Program-made: the position numbers and the translations under genes
Shown: positions 33,673 through 45,012 of the stretch, in pieces
How the letters are laid out: the number at the start of each line of letters is the position of its first letter
Numbering within the stretch: the first letter of the stretch is position 1
Notes under the pieces: generated by a model
Database searches by the model: none
The model's input: the letters and a program-made list of their open reading frames with translations, nothing else
Told to the model about the DNA's origin: nothing
Source of the DNA: Paraspadella gotoi
Taxonomy: Eukaryota > Chaetognatha
Reading direction: 5' to 3'
DNA length: 64,000 bases
NCBI GenBank assembly: GCA_051294375.1
Contig: JBJCIZ010000207.1
Location: 68,731-132,730, forward strand

Positions 33673-36256
33673 CCAAAAGCGTACTGCTACGAAAAGAGGA
33701 CATCAAAATCCTCGGATTTAGCATCTCCAACAGCAAACTCCTTCCCCAAAGCAAAAAGCTGGAAGCCGCTGAGATAAAACTCAAGAACCTGAAAACTCAA
33801 AAGGACTGAAGAGCCATGCTCGCGTCTCTAAATTACTATAGATGCTTCACACACAGATTCTCTTATATAGCGCAGCCACTTCATGCCCTTACGCTCCTGG
33901 ACCGAAAAGACTTCAAACTCACTGAGAAACATCGGGAAATGCTCGCCCTCTTGATAGAAGAAATCAAAACCTCTCCCGTGGACATCAATCTTCCTCAATG
34001 ACCAAGAATAAGACAAGGCTCTTACAAAATCTATGCTGACGTGAGCACAAGGCAGCAAGGCTCATCACAGCCACACAGATGAGGTAGAGTACCCACTATC
34101 ATTTCACTCCAAATCTTTTTCCAGAGAGTACCGCATAAAGCACATTAACATACTCGAGACCCTGGCTTTCAACATGATGGTCAAAAGTAAAAGCTAACAC
34201 ATGCGCAAAGAGTCACATTAGTAATCGGACTCTCAGTATTCAAAAGAATCATTGATACTTCAACATGGCACAACACGCAGCTCCTTCCAACAAATGTTCT
34301 TCTGTTGGATTACAGAAATAAAGAGAATCCAACCCAAAAGGTCATCTTAGTCAAAAGAGGACAACCCCACTGATTTCCTCACCGCTTTACGACAAGGGAA
34401 ATCACCCCTCTTGACACCCTTTTTTCTGGCTTGGTTTTGACGTGGATGGAAGCCACGAGCCTGTTACGCCGGAAAACCCGGCAGGGGACATGAAGAACCA
34501 AGTCCCCTCGACCTCATCACCGACATTGCACCACCCTCACCCTCATGGCCCAGCTCTTACAACACACGAAAACCAAGCTCTTTCCGAACAAGATTTTTTG
34601 ATTTGTCCGTCAAACAATCGCCAACAGGAAAAGGAAACATGAAAAACTATATAGAAAAACCAAAAGAAGGATGCAGACACTTCCTATCAGGACAATCTCT
34701 GCAAAAGATTGCCCGACTTGGACACCCCGAGCTGGAGATGTTAGCCAAGATGAACGGCCTCAACACATTATGATTGGACAGGATAACATCAGTCAAACCG
34801 GTGCAAGTACGAAAGGTCTTATCAGGCTTCCCAGTGGGACAGAACAATCAAAATATTCAGAAAATCACCAGTCGCAGGTCAGCCTGTCGGAATTCGGATC
34901 TAGCACGCAACACTGCGACCAATAGAGGTCGAAAGATTCTAAAGATTGTCTGTCCAAAACCCTACAAACACCACCAGAACAACAGGGAGGCCGAAGAAAA
35001 CAATCAACTGGGACAAGAACTCCAGCGAAGCCCACTTGACTATAAACAACAACTTTAACCTGATGAAGGACAACAACAAACCCGAGCTAGACCCGTCAGG
35101 AGATCCCGCCAAGACTTAATAAACATTAATCTCGCAGCTGAAATGGCAACAAGGCAACAACAACCTGACCCTGCCTGCTTATGACAGCAGGCTAATTGAC
35201 AAGTTCCCTCAACTGGCCAGGTGCAGAAGAGGAAATCGTCATCGACAGCACCCTCAAGACAAACACATCGTGACGAAATAGAAGCAAAGTAAAGGAAATA
35301 AAAAGCCTCCAAAAACTAAACCTTGCATTAATCCCTCTTGCCAGGGAATCAGAGATTGGCAACAACAAAATCAATTTTCAAGGATGTTGTTCAGATGCTC
35401 AAAAACAACAATAAAGATGAAGCAAAATCTTTGCTAAACAAAAAGATGATCAAAGGCAAAAACTCAGCAGAGAGATCTTGCAAATTGCTTAGATGACCTT
35501 GACGTCACAACGGATAATATCCTCACCATAAGGGGCTTCAAAGGAGACACGCCAACTTACAAGTTTGTTGTTCCACCAGAAAAGGCAGAGGATATCACAC
35601 ATAATATACATGTACACTTTGGACACCCTGGGCGAGACCGCACAGCCTTCATCATGGCCCAATATATCTCACCAGGATTGACATCGGAAGCCGCCAAGGT
35701 TGTACGTAACTGTGATAATTGCGCCAAAGCAACAGATCAACAAAAAAACAATGAAACTTTGTCGGCGCCTAATCTAGCCATCGCCCCATGGGAATCACTG
35801 AGCATTGATGTAATGCATCTGCCAACAGTCTCAGGCTACAAATACGCCCTCGTTGACTCGGACAATGCATCTGCATATGCATGGGCAATTCCACTAAAAC
35901 GCGCCGATGCAGACAGCATCGTCAAAGCACTCGATAAAAAACAATTTTCTTCTCCACGGATCTTATCTTGAAATAAACTTTGATGGAGCAACGCAACTTA
36001 ATGGAGCCACAATGAGGTCCATCCTGAATCTCCTTGACACAATTGGCCGTAAAGTGTTAGTCGGACGCAAAAACAGCAACAGGGCCGAAAGCGACATCGG
36101 CAGAATAAAACAAGCTAAGCGCAAAGCAGTCAAGGACCAACCTGACAAATGGCTTCAAACCCTACCGCAGCTAATGTTACTCTTAAATGCCACCCCTATC
36201 ATCGGCTGGAAGACTGACATGTCTCCTCACGAAATCCAGTATGGACACAGACCAAG
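33673..36256 (+). repeat. Internal duplicated block of gypsy family 2, copy B
   Basis: Second copy of 31054-33647. The first 1.8 kb differs by many small indels, whereas 35470-36200 is nearly identical. That is the pattern of an uncorrected or collapsed assembly rather than steady divergence. Confidence 0.9.
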
Positions 36257-36867
36257 GATCCTTGAAAGTGCCGACGATTACACAAAAAGGTCACTCGTCG
36301 AATATGTCAAAAAACAGACAACTCAGCCCATGTCGCTGATCCGATTGTTGAGTTTAAAAGGGAACGAGGAAACAAACTCATCAGATCAAAGAAAAATATC
36401 TCAAGAAGTCTTGTTTGTTCCCAAGATTCTCGATTCAACTCAAAAAGATCGTCAGAAGAAATTCGCAAAAAGAATCGCAAGAAGGAAAAGCAAGACTGAC
36501 AACAACAAGAACGGCGAACCTTGTACTACCTTACCTGGTGGGCAAGGGCAGAAGAGCAAAGCAAATCAAATCAAGCCTTTCAGCGAGCCCGTCTCCACCT
36601 TACCTGGTGGGCAGGGACGGAAGAATCATGCCGTTGGAGCAAGATGGCAAGATGCATCATCAACCAAAGACAACTTCACGCGGTCAACTGACCCTGCCTG
36701 CGCTCACAGAGGAAAGGGGGGGTCACATCGCAGGAGTATCAAGCCACCAAAAGCAAATTGGATCCGAGGCTCGGGCGATCTCCGCGGAAATGGAATCGCC
36801 GAATCCTGATTGGTCAAGCATGGAACCGGAATCGACCAATCAGCTTGCAGAATCATTGAAACTGTAA
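35530..36867 (+). pseudogene. Integrase and pol C-terminus, gypsy family 2 (second copy)
   Basis: The integrase zinc-binding and core segments repeat those of the first copy (SLSIDVMHLP at 35800). From 35907 a 300-codon frame runs through the core and into a basic C-terminal tail with KKFAKRIARRK and two copies of TLPGGQG. This is the only place where the C-terminus of pol can be read. It ends near 36809, just beyond the purine-rich run. The frame joining core start and core end is shifted near 35970. Confidence 0.75.
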
Positions 36868-37043
36868 ATTTTACCCACGTTGCCGATCTTCTTCCTTAGA
36901 TATAAATAGACTTGGCTTGTTCTAGTTTCAGTAGAATTGATCATTGATCAAGGCTCCTGCGCGCGTCTCACCATCACCTTTATTCTTCAGAATAAAACTT
37001 ACCTGATTTCATCCATAGAAATTCATGAGTTTTAACTTAAATG
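36822..37043 (+). repeat. 3' LTR of gypsy family 2
   Basis: Matches the 5' LTR, with TATA box, CTCCTGCGCGCGTCTCACC and an extra AATAAAA poly(A)-type signal near 36990. Similarity begins at TCAAGCATGG; the real LTR may begin further left, after the purine run at 36723. Confidence 0.85.
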
Positions 37044-38869
37044 ATATCCATTTAATTATGATTATTAAGTAATTATGGTTAAAATTAGTAAAAAGATTTT
37101 AGTTAATGTGACATATTTTTTATCTATAATCTATATTTATATATATATATCTATATTTTTTATCTATAATTCACCATATCGGTCCATCAGTCCGCCCCCT
37201 CAATCTTGTCGGGCATTCACTTACATCATGTCAGAACATCGAATTATGATAAATTATGCCAAAAAAATGTCCGTCCATCGGGTTACTCCAATATGCAAAT
37301 GAGATTAACGTTTCACAGTAATATTTTAATTTAATAAAAACTTATTAATCTTATATAAAAATTTAAATAAATTTAATAAAATCGAATTTTAAAGCTAGTA
37401 TATATAGTTTGATCAGCAGATAGGATAAAAAAAATAATATTAAGCACTAAAAAGCACATGAAAATACTCAGGCAATGAAGGTTTCTTATAACTTAATCTT
37501 GAAAGATAATAAGACGGTGAAACAATGATAAAAAGCTATTGAGACAGAGAGAGGTACAGTTCAATCAGTTTTTTAGTTTTTCTCATAACCATTTTAGTAC
37601 CGTTTACTTGAATCATATCAAAATACTTTCCCGCGCTCTCTTTAATTAACTTCAGCGTAAGAATAATAGTAAAAAGAATTCATGATTGTTTTTGTGATTC
37701 TCTCCATCTTTATTATAGTTATTATCTTTGTTTGTTTGCTTTAAAAAATACAACAAAGCCTTTGGCTTACCTGCAAAAAAGATAAAAATGTTTATTCCTT
37801 CTAGAATAAAAAAATACTTTTAGGTAAGGTGATGGCAAACAAAAAGGTGAGGAAACTTTTTCATTTTTTTGGTGCTAAATTTTGTTTTTATACATCACTA
37901 GGAAAAGAGTGAGCATTATCATTTTATTTGAGATAATAAGATATGACAGTAAAAAAATTAACATTATTTAAGAATTTTAATTTTGGGGCCACTTGGAGGT
38001 TATTAAAAAAGCGAGGGTAAATCTTTCATTTGTCATGGGTGAGGTTCAGTTTTATCAAATTCCAACTTTTATTGCTTTACACTATTATAAAGCCTATATC
38101 TAAAAATTATACTTTTGGGTCAATCTGTGTCTTTTTCTCTCTCTCTCCCTCTTAGTCTCTCTCTATATTTTGTATTTGTTTCCAGAAAAAACTTTTATTC
38201 TTGTTAAATCTTTTATCACTGATAATAACTTAAAAAATAATTCAAAATATTTGGCAAAAAATATACTTTTTGTACTTGCAAATACAATTATGTCAAAATT
38301 ATATTGAGGGAATAAATAAACGAGTTTGTGAAAAAGTCTTGATTGAATGCTTGCAAGGAACTGCTCTGTCATTATCTTGTACACTACGGCGCAGAAAAAA
38401 CCACTTTTTCACATCGAAAAAAAGGAAGAGGAAGCCGAACGAGACAAGCGAGACAAGCTACACGATCAAATCGTTTTCCTGTGATGCTATTAATAAGAAT
38501 TTTATTTCATATCAATAATAATAATAATGAAGTGGTAAAATGTTTCAAAGAATATTTCAATTGTATTGTAATAATGTAATTTTTTTGCACCAATTGATTG
38601 CTTATTAAAAAACATATATTTTTTAAATATTTTCTTAAAATTAAAAAAGAAATAATTGTTTTACCAATTTGATAATGAAAATGAAAAAAATACAATTTGT
38701 AAAATTTCGATAGCCATGTTAATATTATTAGATTAACTTTTTTAAATATTTTTTATTATACAGAACTATCAAAACAAATTAAAACATATTTATTAACTGT
38801 TTTTTAAAAAATAATTATTATTAAAATATTTATGCTCTCTTTTGTTTTATATTCAACCTTACGATGACG
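37044..38869. other. AT-rich gene-free stretch
   Basis: No gene recognised. 37130-37310 is an inverted relative of 38870-39200. A short CT tract lies at 38133-38165. Confidence 0.5.
37130..37310 (-). repeat. Dispersed repeat, inverted copy of 38870-39200
   Basis: The reverse complement carries TTAATCTCATTTGCATATT, GACGGACAT, AATTTATCATAAT and GTGAATTATAGA, in the same order as the block at 38870. Confidence 0.7.
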
Positions 38870-39236
38870 CATTAATCTCATTTGCATATTCGAGTGACTC
38901 GATTTTTATTATTAACCTTTTGAGCTTACTTGACCTACCGGCTGTGTATCTAATTTCCATTAAATATGGTTCTGATCATATTTTGAAAGTTTTTTGAAAA
39001 TCTGAATCTAGATTCAGGCACTATCTATACAAACACGAGTTATTGGAGTTTTTTGCTTAGGGGGTCGGACAGACAGACAGACGGACATCGTTTTTTTTTG
39101 CTTAATTTATCATAATATGATGTTCCGATGTGATGAAAATGATTTAATGACAAGATTTAGGGGTGGGACCGACGGACTAACAAAGTGAATTATAGAGTCG
39201 AAATCTGCTGATAAGCAGATCCGACTAAAAAAATGT
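38870..39236 (+). repeat. Dispersed repeat with terminal hairpin
   Basis: Ends with ATCTGCTGATAAGCAGAT, an 18-base perfect palindromic stem, then CCGACTA. The same end occurs on the minus strand at 57080-57105, and weaker versions at 13500 and 55885. The block also holds GACAGACAGACAGACGGACA. Confidence 0.7.
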
Positions 39237-39238
39237 TT

Positions 39239-39474
39239 AAAAGAATCAGTAGAATCATCATCTTCTTCGGAAGAGGAAAAATATCACAAGGAAACCACTT
39301 TTATTGAATTACATGAGGAAAAGGAAAACCCATCTTTTTAAAAAACTTTTAAAAAAGTGGAAGATGCAAAAAAAAAAATAGAAATGTCACCGATTGAAAT
39401 GTACGAAACTGATGAAAATAAAACTGAAGAAACTGACGAAAGTGAAAGTAAAAAATCTGGTGACCCTATCTAAA
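39239..39474 (+). pseudogene. Acidic Ser/Glu/Lys-rich coding-like fragment
   Basis: One plus frame reads LKESVESSSSSEEEKYHKET, continues through an in-frame TAA at about 39340, and resumes with SPIEMYETDENKTEETDESE before a stop at 39472. Codon use looks protein-like over about 78 codons. The stop lies in a run of A and T and could be a sequencing indel. I recognise no family. It begins directly after the hairpin end of the repeat at 39236. Confidence 0.35.
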
Positions 39475-39547
39475 ATAGTAATTCCGAATATACCATTCAT
39501 CATTAAAAATCCCAACGCGGTGCCAGACTTATTTGAACGAACAATAA

Positions 39548-39596
39548 AGGGGAACTCTGCTCGGAGGCCTGAGTTTGAATCTCACCGCTGCCACCA
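39548..39596 (+). other. tRNA-Leu-like 3' half abutting an LTR (extended primer-binding site)
   Basis: CTCGGAGGC, then TGAGTTTGAATCTCACCGCT and GCCACCA, matches the variable arm, T arm, acceptor and CCA tail of eukaryotic leucine tRNA as I remember it. TGAG and CTCA form the T stem. The CCA ends two bases before the LTR. On the element strand the last 18-20 bases are the primer-binding site. No matching 5' tRNA half is present, so it is not a tRNA gene. Confidence 0.6.
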
Positions 39597-39598
39597 AG

Positions 39599-39819
39599 TG
39601 GAGGACGGAATTTTTAGAGATAAATAGTTCGAGACCAAGGTAAAATGAATGTGATTTTAGCGTAACATCGAAGGGGAAATTGCGCGAGGGAATAAAATAA
39701 TAACTTTTATATGAACTACTTTATTATGAAAGTAGGAATGTGAACAGGGAATGGAATTTTAGGCCAAGAAATATTATTTACATTTTTCTAATTCCCAGAA
39801 TACTCTCTCTCAATCTTCA
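39599..39819 (-). repeat. Solo-type LTR of gypsy family 1
   Basis: 221 bp, TGGAGGACGG...CAATCTTCA, close to 1529-1768. The primer-binding sequence is retained on its left but no gag follows, so this is a terminal fragment. Confidence 0.75.
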
Positions 39820-40019
39820 CTATTTGTTGATTTTTGTAAATTTATTTTGTTGGACTGATTTATACTAATAAAACTAGACACTGTGTCTAACTATCATTAA
39901 ACAAAGGTAAAGAAGTTTAACGGGATTAAGGATTTTTCACGTAACGGGAAACCCTTCTGGCCCGACTAGTGTGTGCCAACCTTGTGTGGAGAATCATCTC
40001 CACCACGCCTCGGCCTGCG
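39820..40019. other. Unassigned AT-rich spacer
   Basis: No feature recognised. Confidence 0.4.
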
Positions 40020-40225
40020 TGGCCCTAACCCTAAATCTAACCCCGGCTCACGACATCGCCAGCGAGCCTCCCGCTCAACTAACCCTAAACCGGGCCCCGA
40101 TCCAAACCCTAACCAGTTCCCCGGCTCGCGACATCACCCGCGAGCCACTTCCCAAGCTCTAACCCTGGCCTCCTGTCTTATGCCCAGCATCACTCGCGGC
40201 CCCCTCCCACAACCCTAACCGGAGT
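40020..40225 (+). repeat. GC-rich degenerate repeat with telomere-like CCCTAA motifs
   Basis: CCCTAACCCTAA at 40023 and single AACCCTAAC-type motifs near 40080, 40105, 40160 and 40213 are spaced through GC-rich sequence. CCGGCTCACGACATCGCC and CCGGCTCGCGACATCACC, about 80 bases apart, show an underlying tandem unit. Confidence 0.7.
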
Positions 40226-40606
40226 CTCCCGTTCATTCCTGTGTCTCCACTTCATCTACGAGCCTCTTCTAACTCGCGCCTTTCGTCATATTCGCTACTT
40301 TTATCACTGGCGGGGTCGCCAGTGAGGGTACTGGCCACTGTTCTAATTTATTTTGTGTGTTACAAATTCTTATTTATTTTCTGCAGTTTGGTCTTGGTTT
40401 ATACATCATATTTAGACCTTAGAAATAAACGTTTGAACATACTTATTAAATAATATTTAAAAAAAAATTAAATTAAGAGCAATTTTTTTTTTTATCAAAA
40501 GTTGTAAAAAGTATGCAAATTAAAGGAATTTGAGGAGTTCTTTATTTTTTTCTTCATGGGAGGCTCGAACATGTGCAAGAATCAAACAAAAATAGAAACT
40601 TCGAAC

Positions 40607-40829
40607 TTGTTCGGAGGTGATACGTTTGGTTGGGTCCATAGTGAGCAACTTCTGCAGCAATTGAAAGGCGCGACTTTCTGGCTTGACTTTGTGCTTTTCC
40701 ATGTACTTTTGCAGGCAGCAGGTAAGGTAATTTGACCTATTAAAGTCTTTGATGAGAGTTGGGTGCTCAGGCATCGTTTTCATGTTCTCCCAGTCTTTTT
40801 CATGAGGGAATCCCATAACGTCAAAAATC
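40607..40829 (-). CDS. Cdk8: Cdk8 Mediator kinase, exon covering the C-lobe of the kinase domain
   Basis: Translating from 40829 gives [20 protein letters not shown] and ends with [14 protein letters not shown], a near match to animal CDK8/CDK19. It covers the last helices of the kinase C-lobe (subdomains X-XI, including the conserved Arg in KRIT). The acceptor TTTTCTCTAG precedes it, and the first base completes an Arg codon begun in the previous exon at 55954 (phase 2). The donor at 40606-40605 is a weak GTTCGA. CDK8 with cyclin C forms the Mediator kinase module and acts in the nucleus on transcription factors and RNA polymerase II. The next exon, which should start AMQDPYF, was not found. 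CDK19 is a vertebrate paralog, so Cdk8 is the likely name. Confidence 0.93.
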
Positions 40830-41047
40830 CTAGAGAAAACAGAAAACTGAGTTTGAATTAAAGACACAAATACTGAAAAAGCCTACAAAAATCTGGGTCT
40901 TTCCAAAACACTAGATTGGAGTTTCGAGGGCAAACATCTGGCACTTTTTTACAAAGAAGCCCCCCCTTGCTGCGGCTCCTGAAGCAGCGGACTCAAACAC
41001 ACGCACAAAAATCGTATCTTTTGCTACTTTCATCTTCATTTTATGCG

Positions 41048-41461
41048 TGTGGCAAGCTGAATCTCACCACAACGTGACGAAGGGATCTTGGCAACTGCAG
41101 GGATCATGACTAAGACGTTGGCGTTGAGAATATTGTTTCACTATGTCGACGTTGCAGGGAAATATGTTCTCGTTTTAAGTATTGTTTTACTTAAAGTTTT
41201 CACTTCTGACTTCAATGTATTATTTACATTTGTAGATTCAAGTAAAAAGAGAGTGAAATAAAGAATATTACTTTTATTGTGATCGCGTGAAGATTTAAAA
41301 GCTAACTGACTTCAGTCAGGAAAACAATAAGGTAAACAATCAGTTTTCAATCAGTAACAAAAGGCTATCAATCAGTAGATCCATCTTGTGTTGATAAGAC
41401 TTTAAATCGATAAAACAAAAGATTCTTCAAATTTTTAAAGTTATTAAATCGAGTGGCTACA
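41048..41461 (-). repeat. 3' LTR of gypsy family 3
   Basis: On the minus strand it runs from TGTAGCCACTC to CTTGCCACA. 41048-41318 matches 54703-54977. The part 41319-41461 is absent from the other LTR, which appears truncated. The sequence AGCGGGGGA just before the minus-strand start is a typical polypurine tract. Confidence 0.75.
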
Positions 41462-41484
41462 TCCCCCGCTGTTTGAATATAAGG

Positions 41485-42031
41485 TGTAGAGATATGTCCT
41501 CCTTTTCCCCCCCATTTATTTGTTTGCCTTTTGTTATTACCGTTTCTGCCGATAGATGCCTCTTTTCTTTTCTTTAGGAGATTACACTCCTCTTTTCTTT
41601 TCTTGCCAGATATACTAGGCCCCATGTAGATACTTATGACTTTTCTGCCAGTCACCAAACTGCCTTTTACGAGGCTCAGGACCTTCATGTCACGTCACGT
41701 CACCCTTTTGATACCGTTTCCAGACAGTCATTGTGGCCATAGACCACGCTTGGGACTTGTGGATGCGCTTGTGGTCGGACTTTCACTCCGTCATAGACTC
41801 GTGGACGGACTTGTGGTCCATACCATTCGACCACACTCGGGTGATGACAGCCTCGCCGATTACTCCCACATCACGGCGAGCCGATGTCTCCGGCGCACGC
41901 GCAGCGGCGCCAGACGCGGCCACGCCCACTTCCGGAGGCTTCAGCGAGGGACGTGGAGGACGGTCCTCCGTAGCGGCGCGACGGCGGTCAAGCTGAGGCG
42001 GCTACACGGGCACACGGCAAGTGTTCGTACA
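41485..42031 (+). repeat. 5' LTR of the BEL/Pao element
   Basis: 547 bp, TG...CA ends, CT-rich at its start and GC-rich at its end. It is nearly identical to the 3' LTR. Confidence 0.93.
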
Positions 42032-42148
42032 GTAAAAGGCAGAATTTAATCTCCTCTGGCCTAAGCATCTATTTGACGTAAAAGATGTAAAGTCAAAGAC
42101 AATATCAGAATATAGACGTTGAGATAGAGAATTGTATCTTAGTATAAT

Positions 42149-44953
42149 TTGATATGTATAACATTAACCTATTTATCTCCCTTTTGCATGGTCCGCACGA
42201 TGGCATCGGCCTCTTCAACAAACGGCACCACTCAGAATGGAGCAGATGGAATCGGTCCGGACGAGTTTGCCGAACAGCTCGAATGTCTCCGGCACATGTT
42301 TCAAGGTCTCTTCAACAGGGCCATTGAGACAGGAACATCAGCGGATCGTACGTCTGCCAACAGTATGAGAGAGGCGCTGGAAATTAAGAGGCAAGAGGCG
42401 ATGCTTCTCGCGGGAGAACATAGGCTGAGAAATATGCATGTATTATCACGAGGAATTGACAGGGTGAAAGACGTCTTGCATGAAAACCCTAAATTTCCGC
42501 CACTTTTGGCGGTTTCGAACGATGATACGATTATTGCTGACCCTGCCTCCGGCCCTGGCTCCAAGGCCGGATCCCCGTATCTCCTTCCCCCCAACCCCAC
42601 AGTGCCGGTCGTAGGGAGAGGACGGAGCAGCAGTGGACGCTCTACGATGACCGTGGGAGGAGCGGCGACGATGTCGGTAGACGATCAGGATCCGATTGCA
42701 CGTCGCTTGAGGTCCTCTGTTACAGCACCTCCGCTATTCCAGACGGCCTTTATGACCCCTCCCACTTCAGCTTTAACAAAAAGATCGCCGCTGCATGGGA
42801 CATATACAAGCGCATCCGCGCCAGTCCCATGCAGAATCCTGACTTGCGGGGCGGCAACAGCACCGATTATGAGAACAATGGCTACTGTGGCGACGGCGAC
42901 TGCGACTTCCACCGTAGTCACCACTCAGTCGTAGATTGCTATACTACAACGACCGATAAACTTTCGCCTCATGGCAGCTCGATAGATGAACGTCAACGAG
43001 CTCTGGAAGAGGCAGTACAGCAGGCCGTCGACAACAGAACTCTCGGAGCTTCATGCACTGAGGAAGAATACGAGAGAGTTGGCGGCCCTGCAAGAGGAAA
43101 ATGATCGATTACGGCAAGCGGCAGAAAGGCAATCGGCTCGACGACGCCTCCGAGCTGCGAGAGAATCCGCTGCCGATCGACTAGCGAATGAGAAACGTTC
43201 CCGTCAAGTACCAGTCACGTCCTTTACGCCGGCAGTCACTTCGGGGCCGGCGCCAATCTTCCCTGCGTTGCCGGCGCCTATCCCGAATCCCGCTGAGGTA
43301 GGCGTGAACGTCACGCCCCGGTCGAGAGGTTTGGCCGATTTAGCGACTGGTTTGAATATTCTGCCTGCTGGAAGGGCTGGACCTTCGGCCGATAACAGCC
43401 CGTCGGCGATGAACATGACGTCATTAACCGAAAGATAATCGGCGATCGAGATCATGGCTCAACAAGTGGCTGCTCACGAGGTTGAAAGAGAACAATGGAG
43501 AGTCAACAGAGAGAATTGGCGTTCAGAGAGACTTACGAAAGGAACTTCGAATCAACGGTAGTGAGAATGGTTACGATGCTCATGGGCCGTCCAGGTAAAG
43601 GAAACATCGCCCCATGAGTAGAGACGCCGCCTTCACCGCCCCGAGCTCCGACGCCTCACTACTTGTCCGCCTCCAACTTCGCCCCTTCACGATTCTCCAC
43701 CTCGACGACACACCCCTTGGCGCGAAACAGAGAGATCCAGCGATCGACGCACAACAAGCACAAATTGCCCAACTCTCAGAGCAATTGCGACAGCTACAGG
43801 AGAGTGTGAGCGCTTTTCAGCACATGAGAAACGGTGGGGGCGGCTTCCGGGAGGCAGCCCCGCCTCCTGAGGCTCCCCCCGCCGAGAACGATCGACTACA
43901 ACAGTATCTACACTCGCAATCGATAGAGTCGACGATTCATATGCTTACGCCCAGAAGAAATGTTTAGGAATGAAGGAGCGAAAAACAAAGTAGTCTTCAA
44001 AATTCACATGAGACAATGGGAGGCGGCGATGACTCAACCTGGTGTCACCGCCCAGATGCGTCATCAGGAACTACGCCACTGGTTCGGCGGTCTCGCGCGA
44101 TTGAAACTCCAAAAGTATTTTCATCGGACTGATTATTCGGCGGCCGTAGATGAAGCCGTTGCAATGCTTCATCAGGAATTTGGACGACCCGACGCCTCGC
44201 CTCACGAAATGCTAAAAGATTGTTTAGCCGGTGGTAAGGCAACGGAAGCGACGGAGATCGACGAGACCATTACGCATCTAGAGAATATCGCCGGCATCGC
44301 AGAGGCAAAGGACCGAATGCGCGATTTGAACCGCGACACGGTTATCTCAGATTCTCGACGCAAAGTTTCCTCAATGGAAAGACAAATTCGCAGAGGAAAA
44401 TTCGCAATCGGTCTTTAGAAATGGACGTAAACTTACGCTTTACGAATTTATCGAATTTTTGAAAATTCACCTTGTTGCGGTTAAAAAAAAAAGGTAGCGA
44501 CGACGGCTGCCCCCGTCAACGAACGGTGGGGGCATCGAGGATCAGCAAAGAGAAACGAGTGCCACAGACTCGTTCGATTCATCTGACGCAGCCGATCCTG
44601 CCCAACCGGAGTTGCAAAAGAAAAAGCGATGAAAGACGAGCATAACTGAAACAAAGCCCACGGCGCCTCTCCCAGAAGCCGATTGTGCCTACATAACAGC
44701 CAATGGCCGACTTATCCGGCCATTCAGCCGGTGCAGCCGCCGATTCAACAGGCGGCGGCTACATCTGCTCCCCAGATCCAGATGGTGACGAATACGCCAG
44801 GAGTTCCAATGTATACCTCAACGCCGACCCGTTGGCAACTCCGCATTGCTATTTTGTGGACAAGACCATATGATCTGGGAGTGTACAGGCTATCAGGCAC
44901 TCGGCGTCCAGGCGAGAGCCGACTTAGCGGCAGGCCGACGATTATGTTTAAAT
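42149..44953 (+). pseudogene. BEL/Pao gag, interrupted by the PLE
   Basis: Successive frames give an N-terminal part from the ATG at 42200 (MASASSTNGTTQNG), coiled-coil segments (42986-43200 and 43740-43830), and a conserved core at 43975-44300. The core contains FGGLARLKLQKYFHRTDYSA and LHQEFGRPDASPHEMLKDCL and matches the DUF1759-type gag core of BEL/Pao. The first zinc knuckle, CYFCGQDHMIWEC (CX2CX3HX4C), is at 44848-44886. A second Cys pair near 44943-44955 starts another knuckle, which is cut by the PLE. Stops occur near 42930 and 43436, so the copy is dead. Confidence 0.8.
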
Positions 44954-44965
44954 GTTTAACTCCTA
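44954..44965. repeat. Left target-site duplication of the PLE
   Basis: GTTTAACTCCTA, identical to 47491-47502 on the other side of the insertion. Confidence 0.9.
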
Positions 44966-45012
44966 GAGAGAGCAAAGAATTTGAATTTTAACAACGATTT
45001 TTATTAATAGTT

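Larger units (their letters stand above)
26908..37043 (+). mobile_element. Ty3/gypsy-like LTR retrotransposon, family 2
   Basis: Two matching LTRs enclose gag, protease, reverse transcriptase, RNase H and integrase in Ty3/gypsy order on the plus strand. A primer-binding site starting TGGTGACAGGAC follows the 5' LTR. A purine-rich run (AGAGGAAAGGGGGGG, 36709-36723) lies about 100 bases before the recognisable 3' LTR. The 2.6-kb block 31054-33647 is repeated at 33673-36256 around an N gap, so the assembled length is inflated or the element is duplicated. All frames are broken. Confidence 0.85.

Noticed and set aside
39500-39596. A functional tRNA-Leu gene
   Set aside because: Only the 3' half matches; there is no acceptor partner or D arm upstream, and the CCA is encoded, which fits a retroelement primer site rather than a nuclear tRNA gene.
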